This document shows positions 35,253 to 45,154 of a DNA stretch of 64,000 bases, in pieces. The notes under the pieces were generated by a model, which searched no databases, was not told the DNA's origin, and saw only the letters and a program-made list of their open reading frames with translations. Made by a program: the position numbers and the translations under genes. This stretch comes from Hyphomicrobium sp. (GTDB taxonomy: Bacteria; Pseudomonadota; Alphaproteobacteria; Rhizobiales; Hyphomicrobiaceae). Positions within the stretch are counted from its first letter, which is position 1, and each line of letters begins with the position of its first letter. The DNA lies in the NCBI RefSeq assembly GCF_019744875.1, contig NZ_JAIETU010000002.1, positions 682,001 to 746,000 of the forward strand. Reading direction: 5' to 3'.

Positions 35253-35603
35253 GTTTCAGGACCTTTCTGGACATTGTGGCCGTGTGGACGATACCGGGTT
35301 CGCATTCTTCCAAGATGTTCTTGTGAAGGGGACAGAACGTCGTCAATGCAAGTCCTTCCCTGAATCGCGGCCTGATCGCTGCCATCATGTTATCACTATC
35401 CGGCTGGCATCAGGGAACGCACCCGCGGTTCGTGCGTTTAACGCCACACGCGTTCTCCCCCCGAACCCGCCGCATGACTGTCTCACCGCCCTTCTGGCTC
35501 GTCCCTCCCCGTCGACCCACATCACCGTCGTCAGCGGGACCGAAAAAGTCCCGCTCGATCTCGCACGCCCATTTGCCCAATCGCTCCCCATTCGAGAGGT
35601 TGC
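35253..35603. other. Divergent intergenic region, DoxX and acyl-CoA dehydrogenase
   Basis: About 350 bp upstream of both genes. I see no RNA gene, strong hairpin or EcfG-type site; short open frames here lack ribosome-binding sites. Confidence 0.45.
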
Positions 35604-36869
35604 ATGTCGAACAACGAGACCCGTGATCCCAGCTTGGATGCTCGCGTCAATGCTCGCTTCAATCCGGGGCCACCCGAGTTGATGTCGCCCTGGAAGACCG
35701 CTGCGCGCGCAGCCCTGCAGGCCGAGGCGCGCGCTTTCGCGCACGACGTGGTGCTGCCGATCGCCGACGAACTCGACCCGCAGAAAGCCGAGATGCCCCG
35801 CGCGCTCATCGAGCAGATGGCTCAAAAGGGCTGGTTCGGCATCACCATTCCCGCCGAGCATGGCGGGCTGGGGCTCGGCGTATTCGAGTACTGCCTCGTG
35901 TCCGAAGAGCTGGCGCGGGCGTGGCTTTCCGTCGGCAGCATTCTGGCGCGCGGCCAGGGGCTCGGCACGCAGACGCTCGACGACGGTCGGCGGCGGGATC
36001 TTCTCAAGCTCTCAGCGCAAGGAAAGTGGATCGGCGGCATCGCACTGTCCGAGCCGACGGCCGGATCCGACCTCGCGGGCGTCGAAACGCGGGCGGTGCG
36101 CGACGGAGATCACTGGGTATTGTCGGGGACGAAGCGTTGGGCCGGGTTTGCGCTTGCGGCGGACTTCATCGAGGTGCTGGCGCGAACGCGCGATCCCGAA
36201 GACGGCGAGCCGCGCTCGGCGGGTCTCGAGCCGTTTCTCGTCGTCAAGACGCCGGGCGCGTTTCCGGCGGGTGTGACGGGGCATGTCATCGACAAGATCG
36301 GCTACCACGGCTTCCTCACATGGCATCTCGAACTCGACGGGGTGCGCGTGCCGGAAAGCGACCGGCTGACGGGCCTCTACGGCGATGGAGGGGCGGATGC
36401 GGATTCCGGTGGCTTTGCCGCCGTGCAGCGCGGCCTCAACATCGCGCGCGTTCATACGGCGGCGCGAGCCGTCGGCGTAGCGCAGGGTGCGCTCGAAGAC
36501 ACCTGGGCCTACCTGCAGGAGCGCGAGCAGTTTGGCCAGCCGATCGGCGACTTCCAGGCTCTGCGGTTCGCGCTTGCCGACATGGCGGCGGAGGTTTCGC
36601 AGGCGCGCGCCTACTGGCAGCAGGTCGCGCACCTGCTCGATGAAGGCGAGGCTGCGGAAACGGAATCCGCGCAGGTGAAGCTGCTCGCAACCGAAATGGC
36701 CGTGCGCGTTACGAACCAGGCCATGCAAATGCACGGCGGCAACGGTTACACGACCGAGCGGCGTGTGGAGCGCTATTGGCGAGACGCGCGCCTGACGACC
36801 ATCTTCGAAGGCACGAGCGAAATCCAGCGCCGCATCATCAGCGATCGCATGCTGCCCCGGCCGTCGTGA
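35604..36869 (+). CDS. Acyl-CoA dehydrogenase family protein
   Basis: 421 residues with the three-part ACAD fold: N-terminal helices (GWFGITIPAEHGGLGLGVFEY), middle beta domain with FAD-contacting IGGIALSEPTAGSDLAGVETR and WVLSGTKRWAGFA, and C-terminal helices ending MQMHGGNGYTTERRVERYWRDARL and IFEGTSEIQRRI. The Glu of FEG is the catalytic base position used in MCAD-type enzymes. Substrate chain length cannot be told. No electron-transfer flavoprotein or other beta-oxidation gene is adjacent. Confidence 0.93.
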   Translation: MSNNETRDPSLDARVNARFNPGPPELMSPWKTAARAALQAEARAFAHDVVLPIADELDPQKAEMPRALIEQMAQKGWFGITIPAEHGGLGLGVFEYCLVSEELARAWLSVGSILARGQGLGTQTLDDGRRRDLLKLSAQGKWIGGIALSEPTAGSDLAGVETRAVRDGDHWVLSGTKRWAGFALAADFIEVLARTRDPEDGEPRSAGLEPFLVVKTPGAFPAGVTGHVIDKIGYHGFLTWHLELDGVRVPESDRLTGLYGDGGADADSGGFAAVQRGLNIARVHTAARAVGVAQGALEDTWAYLQEREQFGQPIGDFQALRFALADMAAEVSQARAYWQQVAHLLDEGEAAETESAQVKLLATEMAVRVTNQAMQMHGGNGYTTERRVERYWRDARLTTIFEGTSEIQRRIISDRMLPRPS

Positions 36870-36927
36870 TCGGCTGCCGACGCGAACACTTCGGCGCGAG
36901 AGGCCGACGCGGAAAGCCGGGCCGACG

Positions 36928-38637
36928 CTATTTCGCGCCGAGCTTCTTGAGGTAGGCGCGGGCGAGGTTGGCGCGGAAGCCTTCGGGGTAAGCCTCCACG
37001 AAGGCGTTCCAAGCCTCCACCGTGCCGAGCTCCTTTGCTTCTTCGAACGCATCCCTGGCGGAGATCTCGCCGCCGCCCGCCTGCGAGGCCGCGTTCGCGT
37101 TCTTCGCTGGGGCTTCCACCTTTTTCTCCGGCACTTTCTCGACGGGTTTCCCGGCGGCTTCCACGTTCGGCTCTTCGCGTGGAGGACTAACGTCCACGGG
37201 TGCGGACGCAGCCCCGCCGGCCGAAAGTGCACCGAGGTCGGTGCCAGACGACCCTTTTGCAGACGCGGGGCTGCCCGGCTTCAGTCGGAAATCTCCCTTT
37301 GCCCGATCGACGAACATGGGATCGGCCGGCGCGACAATGCCGGTGCCGAACGTGATTTTGATGGTGCCGTCGGCATAGGCCGTCTGGACCATCGACTGCG
37401 AGACTGAAACCTTCAGCTGCTTGCAACCACTGCCGCAGCCGACAGCAAAATCCTGATCCTTGCCGTTGCCCCAGAAGATGGCGTTCGTGACGACATGCGA
37501 ATCCGGCGCCACACCTTCATAGGTGTCCACGAAAAACCCGATGCCCGGTTCCTTGCAGCCGGGCGCGAGGGCGCCGACGTTGGTGATGTGGTCGAAGAGG
37601 CTCTTCGTGGGGCCCGATCCGTTCGAACCTCCATCGACGAGAATGTTGCCGCCGCAATTGCCGTCATAGATTTCATGCGAGGCGTTGCAGGTCGCGCCGT
37701 CGTCGCAGAAAAACCCGCCACCGCCGTCACCTGCCCTGTTGCCGCGATAGAGGTTCCGGCTCATCGTCGCCGTGGTCGGCTGGTTGCCCTGCGTGAACGC
37801 GCCGACGTAAAGGCCTGCGCCCCACATCGTCACGCTGTTGCCGACAATCGCGTTGCCGGTGATGGTGAGCGTGTTTCCGAACAGATAGAGCGCGCCACCG
37901 TGCGCGCTGGACGCTTCCGTGCCGGAATTGCCCGTGACGAGGTTGTCCTCGATCGCGACCTCGTTCTCGTTCTTGGTGTCGTTGAGAAAGATCGCGCCGC
38001 CCCGGCCGCACGCGTTGGCGGAGAAGACATTGCCTTTGATCGTTCCGGAGACGTTGACGAGCGCCAGGCCCGCGCCGGCCAGCGTTTCGTCGCTGCAGGT
38101 GTTGTCGTGGATGAAGTTGTTGGTGATGTCGAAGCGTTGCGACTCGTAGAATTCCCGGTAGATGGCCTGCGAATATCCGCTGATGTCGAAGCCGTCGATG
38201 GCGGTGAGCTGGCCGTTTGGCGCAGGGTCTTCCACGCGGAAGAAGGACCCGCCCTTCCCTTTCGCCTTGCTTGCATACTTGGCGCTGTCGCGGACCTTGA
38301 AACCGGATCCGCTTTGGAAGCCTCCGGCGAGCGTCAGGTATTTCTCGCCCGGCTTCAGTTGCTCGGCGTAAACGCCCTCCGCCACGCAGATGACCGCTCC
38401 GGGCTCTGCCGCTTCAATCGCCTTTGCGATCGTCTTGTGCGGCGCCTGCGCCGTGCCGTCGCCCTCTTTCCCGGCCGCTGCATCGACGTAGGTGGTGCAT
38501 GCCGGAATGGCGGTCGCGCGCGCAATAGAGACAGCGCTTGGGATTGATCCCGCGTGCCCATCCGATGCCTGCCCGGCCAACGCGGGCGAGCCCTGCATCA
38601 GCACAAACACGGCGGCTGCATTTGCGGCGCGCATCAT
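36928..38637 (-). CDS. Exported parallel beta-helix protein with C-terminal helical domain
   Basis: 569 residues from the ATG at 38637 (AGGAGAAGG upstream); a longer frame to 38778 has no signal. Signal peptide follows (AANAAAVFVLMQGSPALAG). Residues about 45-420 contain right-handed parallel beta-helix repeats of the probable-outer-membrane type (VYVDAAAGKEGDGTAQAP-like opening, GGAIFLND, GGALYLFGN, GGGGFFCDDGATC). A Pro/Lys/Glu linker (about 440-520) leads to a C-terminal segment ARDAFEEAKELGTVEAWNAFV ending YLKKLG. Probably cell-surface or periplasmic, perhaps polysaccharide-binding; enzymatic role not evident. Confidence 0.75.
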   Translation of the reverse strand: MMRAANAAAVFVLMQGSPALAGQASDGHAGSIPSAVSIARATAIPACTTYVDAAAGKEGDGTAQAPHKTIAKAIEAAEPGAVICVAEGVYAEQLKPGEKYLTLAGGFQSGSGFKVRDSAKYASKAKGKGGSFFRVEDPAPNGQLTAIDGFDISGYSQAIYREFYESQRFDITNNFIHDNTCSDETLAGAGLALVNVSGTIKGNVFSANACGRGGAIFLNDTKNENEVAIEDNLVTGNSGTEASSAHGGALYLFGNTLTITGNAIVGNSVTMWGAGLYVGAFTQGNQPTTATMSRNLYRGNRAGDGGGGFFCDDGATCNASHEIYDGNCGGNILVDGGSNGSGPTKSLFDHITNVGALAPGCKEPGIGFFVDTYEGVAPDSHVVTNAIFWGNGKDQDFAVGCGSGCKQLKVSVSQSMVQTAYADGTIKITFGTGIVAPADPMFVDRAKGDFRLKPGSPASAKGSSGTDLGALSAGGAASAPVDVSPPREEPNVEAAGKPVEKVPEKKVEAPAKNANAASQAGGGEISARDAFEEAKELGTVEAWNAFVEAYPEGFRANLARAYLKKLGAK

Positions 38638-38961
38638 GGCACAGCCTTCTCCTATCCGGCTTTTGGCGGTCATCCTGAACCACGCCCCCCATTGCGGCAA
38701 GATGCTCAGCTCAGGGATTTTTGTCGTGGATAGCAGATGATCGCCGTAGAACCCGGCGTCGTCCGGCCCCATGCTCACACCACCACTGCACGTCGCGGAT
38801 GAGGTGGTTAACGCCGATAAAGTATTTCACAGCGCTGAACTCAATTTCCTCAATTCAGGGAAAAACCGAGCGCGTGTTGCCCCGGACACAGCCGAAAATT
38901 CATTGATCGTTTACAGGAATTCACTCTTCACTTGCTAAATCTCAACGATTCAATGGTTTGT
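38638..38961. other. Upstream region of two divergent genes
   Basis: About 320 bp. The right half is AT-rich for this genome (runs such as GGGAAAAACC and GAAAATTCATTGATC). It holds the start region of the beta-helix gene and, at its right edge, the EcfG-type promoter of the 58-aa gene. No coding frame supported. Confidence 0.45.
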
Positions 38962-38986
38962 GGAACATAGTTTGGCACTGGTGGTT
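38962..38986 (+). promoter_or_regulatory. EcfG-type general stress promoter before the 58-aa membrane gene
   Basis: GGAAC (38962-38966), 17 nt, GTT (38984-38986), ending 31 nt before the GTG start at 39018. Confidence 0.6.
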
Positions 38987-39017
38987 TTTATAGCAGCGGA
39001 TACAGAGGAGGTTTTCT

Positions 39018-39194
39018 GTGACCTACTTTCTCATCGGTCTGCAGATAGGCGGCGCGGTCGGCTTTCTGCTCGCGGCGTGCATGGGCGCGGCGAAACGCGA
39101 CGACGAGAGCATTCGTTCCGAAGCGAACTTCCTGCGCGCGCAGCGTGCGGACGCGACACGCGAACACCACAGCTTCGGATCTCAGAAGCGATAA
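39018..39194 (+). CDS. Small single-pass membrane protein, 58 aa
   Basis: Starts at GTG 39018 with a near-perfect GAGGAGG ribosome-binding site 7 nt upstream. Residues 1-22 (MTYFLIGLQIGGAVGFLLAA) form one membrane helix ending at Cys21; the rest is a charged cytoplasmic tail (KRDDESIRSEANFLRAQRAD). Too short for usual cut-offs but flanked by an EcfG-type promoter and a terminator, so it forms a complete small transcription unit. No family recognised; likely a stress-induced envelope peptide. Confidence 0.75.
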   Translation: MTYFLIGLQIGGAVGFLLAACMGAAKRDDESIRSEANFLRAQRADATREHHSFGSQKR

Positions 39195-39294
39195 CGGCCG
39201 CACAGGACTGCGGGCGGCGCCCGTGATTGACACCATGAGCCCGACGCCGGCGACGTTCGCGGCGAGGCTTTGCTCCCCTATCCGATCTTTGCGC

Positions 39295-39320
39295 CCTCGG
39301 CCGATCGCCGGGGCTTTTTT
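39295..39320 (+). terminator. Terminator after the 58-aa membrane gene
   Basis: 7-bp stem with one wobble (CCTCGGC / GCCGGGG), 5-nt loop, then C and six T. It lies 100 nt after the stop and 144 nt before glpD. Confidence 0.75.
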
Positions 39321-39464
39321 GTGCCTCCTTGCCGCAGACGCTTCCAGGCATCCGCCGCATCATATATGGGCCAGCAACACACGGGACGATCAGGTCGCGT
39401 ATGCTGCGGGACGTGATTCCAAATCGCAGCGACACGTTCGGTGGCGAGATCGGCACACGGAGAC

Positions 39465-40979
39465 ATGAGCGAGACACTCTTCGATCTGGCCGTCATCGGC
39501 GGCGGTATCAACGGCGCGGGCATCGCGGCCGACGCGGCCGGCCGCGGCCTCAAGGTGGTGCTGTTCGAGAGGGGCGATCTGGCCTGCGGCACCTCTTCGG
39601 CCAGTTCCAAACTCATTCACGGCGGGTTGCGCTATCTCGAGCACTGGGAGTTTCGCCTGGTTCGCGAGGCGTTGGCGGAACGGGAAGTGCTGCTGCAGCG
39701 CGCGCCGCATCTCATCAAGCCGCTGCGCTTCGTGATCCCGCACGCGCCCGGTATGCGGCCTCGTGTTCTGCTGCGCCTCGGCCTTGCGCTCTACGACCGG
39801 CTGGCGGCGCGAAAGCTCATCCCCGCCTCCGGCACGCTGGATCTGACGCGCGATCCCGCAGGGAGGCCGCTGCTGCCGAGTATGCAGGCTGGCTTTTCCT
39901 ATTACGACTGCTGGGCAGACGACGCCCGCCTCGTCGTCGCTGCCGCTCTCGACGCTGCCGAACGGGGCGCGTCGATCTACACGCGCGCACCTGTCAGCCA
40001 CGTCGCGCGCGATGGAGCGGACTGGCGCGTGTCGGCCTCTACATCGACGGGGCCTATCACGGTGCGAGCTCGAGCGCTCGTCAATGCCGCTGGGCCCTGG
40101 TGCGCGGAGGTCGCTAGCCTTGCAGATTCCCCCGCCAGCGTCCCCAAGCTGCGCCTCGTGCGCGGCTCGCACATCGTCGTGCCGCGGATCGCGGGCGCGG
40201 ACGACGCATATCTCATGCAAAATACCGACGGCCGCGTCGTGTTCGCCCAGCCCTTCGAGCAGCACTTCACACTGATCGGCACGACAGACATTGCTGTGGC
40301 ATCTCCTGAGGTCGGGTTTCAGCCAAGCGCGGACGAGGAGGATTATCTGCTCGCTGTTGCGGGCCGCTTCTTCGCGCAGCCGCTGTCACCGAGCTCCATC
40401 GTGTGGCGGTTCGCGGGCGTGCGGCCGTTGGTCGACGACGGGGCGACGCGGGCCTCGGCCGTTTCACGCGACTACCGTCTGGATCTGATCCAGCCGCCAG
40501 GAGGCTCGCCGCTCGTCAACGTCATCGGCGGCAAGATCACGACGTTCCGGCGCTTGGCGGAGGCAGTGCTCGCGCGTCTCGCGCCGACGTTTCCGGGCAT
40601 GGGACCGGCGTGGACCGCGCACGCGCCGCTTCCCGGTGGCGATTTCGGATCGGGCGGATTGGCGAGCTATCGGCAAGAGCTGCTTCGCCGCTATGCGGGC
40701 CTCTCCGCATCGACGGTCAACAGCCTCATCGGGCGTTACGGCACGCGGGCTGCGCGCGTGCTCGGGGACGCGCGCTCGGATAGCGACCTCGGCCCCGCCA
40801 TTGGCGGCGCGCTGACGGCGGCGGAAGTGCTCTATCTCCGCGATCACGAATGGGCGCAGACCGCCGAGGACGTGCTGTGGCGGAGAACGAAAGCCGGGTT
40901 GCACATCGCGCCCTCCGAGCGCTCGCGATGCGCCGATGAGGTCGCAGCGCTGCTCGACGGCTCACGCGCCGGTTTCTAG
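39465..40979 (+). CDS. glpD: Aerobic glycerol-3-phosphate dehydrogenase
   Basis: 504 residues from the ATG at 39465 with GGAGA upstream. FAD-binding N-terminus DLAVIGGGINGAGIAADAAG, then SSASSKLIHGGLRYLEHWEF, a GlpD signature. The C-terminal helical domain of GlpD is present (RYGTRAARVLGDA, WAQTAEDVLWRRTKAGLH). It oxidises sn-glycerol-3-phosphate to dihydroxyacetone phosphate and passes electrons to quinone at the inner membrane. Its stop codon overlaps that of the convergent trehalose gene (shared CTAG). No glpK or regulator adjacent. Confidence 0.95.
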   Translation: MSETLFDLAVIGGGINGAGIAADAAGRGLKVVLFERGDLACGTSSASSKLIHGGLRYLEHWEFRLVREALAEREVLLQRAPHLIKPLRFVIPHAPGMRPRVLLRLGLALYDRLAARKLIPASGTLDLTRDPAGRPLLPSMQAGFSYYDCWADDARLVVAAALDAAERGASIYTRAPVSHVARDGADWRVSASTSTGPITVRARALVNAAGPWCAEVASLADSPASVPKLRLVRGSHIVVPRIAGADDAYLMQNTDGRVVFAQPFEQHFTLIGTTDIAVASPEVGFQPSADEEDYLLAVAGRFFAQPLSPSSIVWRFAGVRPLVDDGATRASAVSRDYRLDLIQPPGGSPLVNVIGGKITTFRRLAEAVLARLAPTFPGMGPAWTAHAPLPGGDFGSGGLASYRQELLRRYAGLSASTVNSLIGRYGTRAARVLGDARSDSDLGPAIGGALTAAEVLYLRDHEWAQTAEDVLWRRTKAGLHIAPSERSRCADEVAALLDGSRAGF

Positions 40980-43291
40980 CCTGGGTCCGTTCCGGCGATA
41001 TCCAGGATGTGGCGCTTCTTCCGCAAGCGGCTGGCGTCGAGCAGCATCCGCCCGGCCCAGCGATAGACGTTGCGCGAGCTGACATAGGCGCGCATCAGGC
41101 GCATGCGCTCGTACTGCTCGGATTCGGGCATGGTGAGTGCGCTGTGCAGCACCTCGCCCGTGGCGTGGGCGTCGTACGGATTGATGATCAGTGCTTCCGC
41201 AAGCTCTCGCGAGGCGCCCGCGAAGTGCGAGAGCATCAGCACGCCGTGCTCGTCGTCGCGCGCAGCAATGAACTCCTTGGCGACGAGGTTCATGCCATCG
41301 TGCAGGCTCGAGACGACGCAGACGTCGGCCGCACGGAACAGCTCGAACACTTCCCTCGGCTCGTGATGGCGAATGATGAGCTGGACCGGCTTGGGCGATA
41401 TGTCGGCATATTTCGCGTTGACCTCCTCGGCCAGTGCCATCGCCTCATCCTGCAACCCTTTGTAGGTCTGCAGCTTGCTGCGCGTGGGAGCAGCGGCCTG
41501 CACGAGCACGAACCGACCCCGCCATTCGGGGTGTTCCTCGAGCAGCGTATCGACGGCGCGTATGCGGTCGAGCACACCTTTCGTGTAGTCGAAGCGCTCG
41601 ATGCCGACCGCGAGCTTGGTGTCCTGCGGAAGGCCTAGGCGCTCGCGAACGTTTTTCCGGCATTCGGCGATGCTCTTCTGTCCGACAAGCCCCGCGGGAG
41701 GCCAGTCGATGGAGATCGGGTACGGCCGGATGAACGTCTCGTGGCCTTGCAGCGTGACGGATTCCTGCTCGCGGTCGATGCGGCTTTCGACGAAGCGGTC
41801 GACGGTCTCGAGGAAGTTGTTGCAGTGGAACTGCGTGTGGAACCCGATGATCGAGCTGCCGAGCAGGCCGTGAATGATCTCTTCCTTCCAAGGAAAGATG
41901 CCGAACGTCTCTGAGTTCGGCCAGGGAATGTGCCAGAAAGTGATGATCGTCGCCTCGGGCAAGCGCTCACGCACCATGCGCGGCAAGAGCGCGAAGTGAT
42001 AGTCCTGCACGAGAATGATGGGCGCGGCCGTCTTCGCTTCCGCCACGACGGCATCAGCAAAGCGTTGATTGATGGCGCGGTACGTGCGCCAGTCCGCCTC
42101 GCGAAAAACGGGCCGCGTGAACGCGATGTGGCAGAGCGGCCAAAGGCCTTCGTTGGCGAGGCCGTAGTAGTAGCCGTCCTGCTCGTCCTCCGTGATCCAG
42201 ATGCGGCGCAGGGTGTATTCGGGGTTTTCCGGCGGCACGCCGATGCGGTCGTGCGCGTCGACAGTTTCCCGGTCGGCCGTGCCGCTACCGTGCGCGATCC
42301 ACGTGCCGCCGCACGCGCGCATGACTGGCTCGACGGCCGACACGAGTCCGCTGGCGGGCGTCTGGATTTCGATGCCGCCGTCCGCGTGGTTGTGGATGTA
42401 CGGCTCGCGATTGGCGACGACGAGGACTTCGACGCCCGGCAGCTCCTGCATGATCTCGCGCAGGGTCTCCTTGCTCCAGTCGGCCTGATCGCGATCGACC
42501 GTCACATGGCTCATTTCGAGCTGGCGCAGGAGATGGCGGACTTCCTTGTCCATGGGTCCCGCAGCGCCCGCGGTCTCAGGGATGCCGCCGCGCGAGGCCG
42601 CGCTAATGACGGCTTCGCGGAAGCTGCGCATCCAGTTGCGGATCAGATAAAGCACCAAGCCGACCGCCAGCGCGCCGCCGACGAGAATGACGCCCCCGAG
42701 CATGATCGTGACATAGGTGCGCGCCTCCTGACCGCGGTGCTCGGAAAAGCTCAAATCGTGCACGATGATGAGATGGCCGCTGCTCGCTACAGCGCCAAGC
42801 GGGAACGAGCCAACCAGCATTCGGTGGCCGTTGACGATGACGGAGGAGAAACTCTCCGCTTCTTGACGGGCGATCGTTTCGCACGCGATCGCCGGAGGCA
42901 TCAGGGGCGTTGCGAACTCGGGCTTGCCGGTTCCGCGGCAAACTCCGACGGCCACGATGCGCGGGTCCGTGGCGACGCGCTCGAACAGCTCCTTGATCTC
43001 ACCGCCCCGGCCGTTTGCCAGCATTCCCGTAATGGGGCCGCCGATGGCATTGAAGACGAGCGCGGACCTCGATTCGACATCGCGGCGGGACCAGTCGTCG
43101 ATCAGGGACGTGAGAAGCGGTCCCAGGATGGTGATGGCCAGCACCGCAATCGCCGCAGCTATGGCTCCATAGCGCGCGATGAGACTGATCGAGTTGACGG
43201 CGCTTGGTCTGATCGACGGGCCGCGCAACGTCGCGCGGCGCATGATGTCGGCGAATGACGAAATCCCTTTAACCTCCAAGTCGCGCGTCAT
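40976..43291 (-). CDS. otsA: Trehalose-6-phosphate synthase fused to an N-terminal membrane sensor-like domain
   Basis: About 771 residues from the ATG at 43291 (frame opens at 43345; start uncertain). The first 290 residues hold a transmembrane helix (about 38-64), a roughly 125-residue presumed periplasmic domain with two cysteines, a second helix (about 193-217) and a HAMP-like linker. The rest is a complete GT20 synthase: [36 protein letters not shown] with the Arg and Lys donor-binding residues, and [11 protein letters not shown]. It makes trehalose-6-phosphate from UDP-glucose and glucose-6-phosphate. OtsA is normally about 470 aa and soluble. No otsB phosphatase is adjacent. Confidence 0.88.
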   Translation of the reverse strand: MTRDLEVKGISSFADIMRRATLRGPSIRPSAVNSISLIARYGAIAAAIAVLAITILGPLLTSLIDDWSRRDVESRSALVFNAIGGPITGMLANGRGGEIKELFERVATDPRIVAVGVCRGTGKPEFATPLMPPAIACETIARQEAESFSSVIVNGHRMLVGSFPLGAVASSGHLIIVHDLSFSEHRGQEARTYVTIMLGGVILVGGALAVGLVLYLIRNWMRSFREAVISAASRGGIPETAGAAGPMDKEVRHLLRQLEMSHVTVDRDQADWSKETLREIMQELPGVEVLVVANREPYIHNHADGGIEIQTPASGLVSAVEPVMRACGGTWIAHGSGTADRETVDAHDRIGVPPENPEYTLRRIWITEDEQDGYYYGLANEGLWPLCHIAFTRPVFREADWRTYRAINQRFADAVVAEAKTAAPIILVQDYHFALLPRMVRERLPEATIITFWHIPWPNSETFGIFPWKEEIIHGLLGSSIIGFHTQFHCNNFLETVDRFVESRIDREQESVTLQGHETFIRPYPISIDWPPAGLVGQKSIAECRKNVRERLGLPQDTKLAVGIERFDYTKGVLDRIRAVDTLLEEHPEWRGRFVLVQAAAPTRSKLQTYKGLQDEAMALAEEVNAKYADISPKPVQLIIRHHEPREVFELFRAADVCVVSSLHDGMNLVAKEFIAARDDEHGVLMLSHFAGASRELAEALIINPYDAHATGEVLHSALTMPESEQYERMRLMRAYVSSRNVYRWAGRMLLDASRLRKKRHILDIAGTDPG

Positions 43292-43413
43292 ATCGCGCGT
43301 CCGGCGCCATATGCGAGGATGTGCCCGGTGTTGCCGGGCACGCACAGAATTCAGGGCCGCTCACGCGGCCCCACGAGTTTCGAGTCCCAGTCTTTTTTTG
43401 TTTTTTCGAATGG

Positions 43414-43632
43414 CTAGCGATGCTGGTCGCGGCGTTCATCGCGTCCGCGCTGTTGCTCGCCCTCGTCGATGTCGTCACCCTGCTGGGGGCTGCGGCGCGG
43501 AGCCCGCTCACCGGGACGGGCCGGATTTCCGGGGTTGTTCCGCTGCGCCTCGCGGTCCTTGTCCTGCTGGGCCTGCTGGTCGCGCTGAGAGGCGCCGCCC
43601 TGTTGGCCAGGAGTGCGTTTTTGGTCCTTCAT
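43414..43632 (-). CDS. Hydrophilic disordered protein, 72 aa, stress-promoter controlled
   Basis: 72 residues with almost no hydrophobic residue: MKDQKRTPGQQGGASQRDQQ and onward, rich in Gln, Arg, Asp, Pro and Gly. Predicted intrinsically disordered, similar in feel to hydrophilins or the KGG-type stress proteins, but without a family I can name. AAGGAGAC lies 5 nt before the ATG and a GGAAC-N17-GTT promoter 42 nt upstream, which together make it a convincing gene. It sits between the APC permease and the trehalose synthase gene on the same strand. Confidence 0.75.
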   Translation of the reverse strand: MKDQKRTPGQQGGASQRDQQAQQDKDREAQRNNPGNPARPGERAPRRSPQQGDDIDEGEQQRGRDERRDQHR

Positions 43633-43674
43633 CACACGTCTCCTTGGGAGAGGATTTGAGGATAGCCCCCCACC

Positions 43675-43699
43675 AACGCCCCGCGACGGGATAGGTTCC
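43675..43699 (-). promoter_or_regulatory. EcfG-type general stress promoter before the 72-aa gene
   Basis: Minus-strand GGAAC (43699-43695), 17 nt, GTT (43677-43675) with the preferred C before GTT. It ends 42 nt before the ATG at 43632. Confidence 0.68.
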
Positions 43700-43732
43700 G
43701 ATCTAAATTGGAAAGTTCCGCAATTAGATCGG

Positions 43733-45154
43733 CTAGTTATGGGCGCCTCCGCCACCGACATCCTCCGGACGCGGGTCGGTCGGGTGGACACCGCTCCTGC
43801 GATTGATCCAAACCGTCACGAACCAGAGCGCGATGCCGACGAGCAGCAACATGCCGGCCACCTTGTATTGCACCGGGTCGCGTCCGGTCCACGGGCCCGA
43901 GAGGAAGGCGCAGCACACCGCACCGAGCACGGGGAGTGCCGTCGGCGTGCGGAAGTGCTCATGGTCGACCGGATCGCGTCTCAGGATCAGCACGGCGGCG
44001 TTCACGACCGTGAACACACAAATGAGCAAAAGGGCCGTGGTGCCCCCCAGCGCCGGCACCTCGCCGACGAACGTCACGAGCAAACACGCAAGCAGCGTCG
44101 TGAAGGCAATGGCAACGTAGGGCGTGCGCCGCGTCGGGTGGACCTTGCCGAGCACGGGTGGCAGCACGTGCTCGCGGCTCATGCCGTAAACTAGGCGGCT
44201 CGCCATCAGCATGTTGATCAGCGCGCTGTTGGCGACGGCGAACATGGTGATGAACCCGAAGACGGAGAGCGGGAAGTTCGGTGCGCCCGCCGCCACGACC
44301 TTGAGGAGCGGCGTCTCTCCCTCGCCAAGCTCGGCGGCGGGCACGAGCGTGATGGCGGAAATGGACACCAGCACGTAGATGGTGCCGGTGATCGCGAGCC
44401 CCAACAGCAGGATCTTCGGAAACGTGCGCGTCGGGTTCTCGGTTTCCTCCGCCATGTTGACGCTGTCTTCGAAACCGACCATGGCGAAGAAGGCGAGCGT
44501 TGTGGCGGCGATGGATGCCCAAAGCCAACTGCTGCCTTCTGGCGCCTTGAACTCCAACACGCGCGAGACATCGCCCTGCCCGCCCGCAATGGCCCACAGG
44601 CCGATGACGATGATGATGAGCAGTCCCGTAAGCTCGACGACGGTGAGCAGCACGTTGAGCTTCACGCTCTCGCCGACCCCGCGCAGGTTGACGGCCGCGA
44701 CAAGCCCCATGAAGAGGAGACCGATGACGGTAATGCCGATGCCTCCGGCGAGACCGAGGCCGAAGGCGTCCGACAGGTTGGCCGCGAAGGCGCGCGAGGC
44801 GGTGGAGGCCGACGTGATGCCTGACGCCATGACCGCGAAGGCGACCAGGAACGTGACGAAGTGGATGCCGAACGCGCGGTGCGTGTAGAGGGCCGCACCG
44901 GCGGCCCGAGGGTATTTCGTGACAAGCTCGAGGTAGCTGAAGGCGGTGAGCAGCGCCACGCCGAAGGCCATCAGGAACGGCAGCCAGACGGCTCCGCCGA
45001 CGAGGTTCGCCACCTTGCCCGTCAGGGCGTAGATGCCCGTGCCGAGAATGTCGCCGATGATGAACAGCAACAGCAGCCACGGCCCCATGACCCGGTGCAG
45101 GGCGGGTTCGGCCGCGTGAGGCGCGTCGTCGGATCGTGCATCGGTGTTTGACAT
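43733..45154 (-). CDS. APC-family amino acid permease
   Basis: 473 residues from the ATG at 45154; the open frame continues to 45361 without support. Twelve transmembrane helices are expected. The first helix region MGPWLLLLFIIGDILGTGIYAL has the GxGIY-type unwound segment of APC transporters that binds the substrate backbone; FAMVGFEDSVNMAEETENP is the helix 6 region of the cationic/neutral amino-acid subgroup. No enzyme gene beside it reveals the substrate. Confidence 0.92.
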   Translation of the reverse strand: MSNTDARSDDAPHAAEPALHRVMGPWLLLLFIIGDILGTGIYALTGKVANLVGGAVWLPFLMAFGVALLTAFSYLELVTKYPRAAGAALYTHRAFGIHFVTFLVAFAVMASGITSASTASRAFAANLSDAFGLGLAGGIGITVIGLLFMGLVAAVNLRGVGESVKLNVLLTVVELTGLLIIIVIGLWAIAGGQGDVSRVLEFKAPEGSSWLWASIAATTLAFFAMVGFEDSVNMAEETENPTRTFPKILLLGLAITGTIYVLVSISAITLVPAAELGEGETPLLKVVAAGAPNFPLSVFGFITMFAVANSALINMLMASRLVYGMSREHVLPPVLGKVHPTRRTPYVAIAFTTLLACLLVTFVGEVPALGGTTALLLICVFTVVNAAVLILRRDPVDHEHFRTPTALPVLGAVCCAFLSGPWTGRDPVQYKVAGMLLLVGIALWFVTVWINRRSGVHPTDPRPEDVGGGGAHN

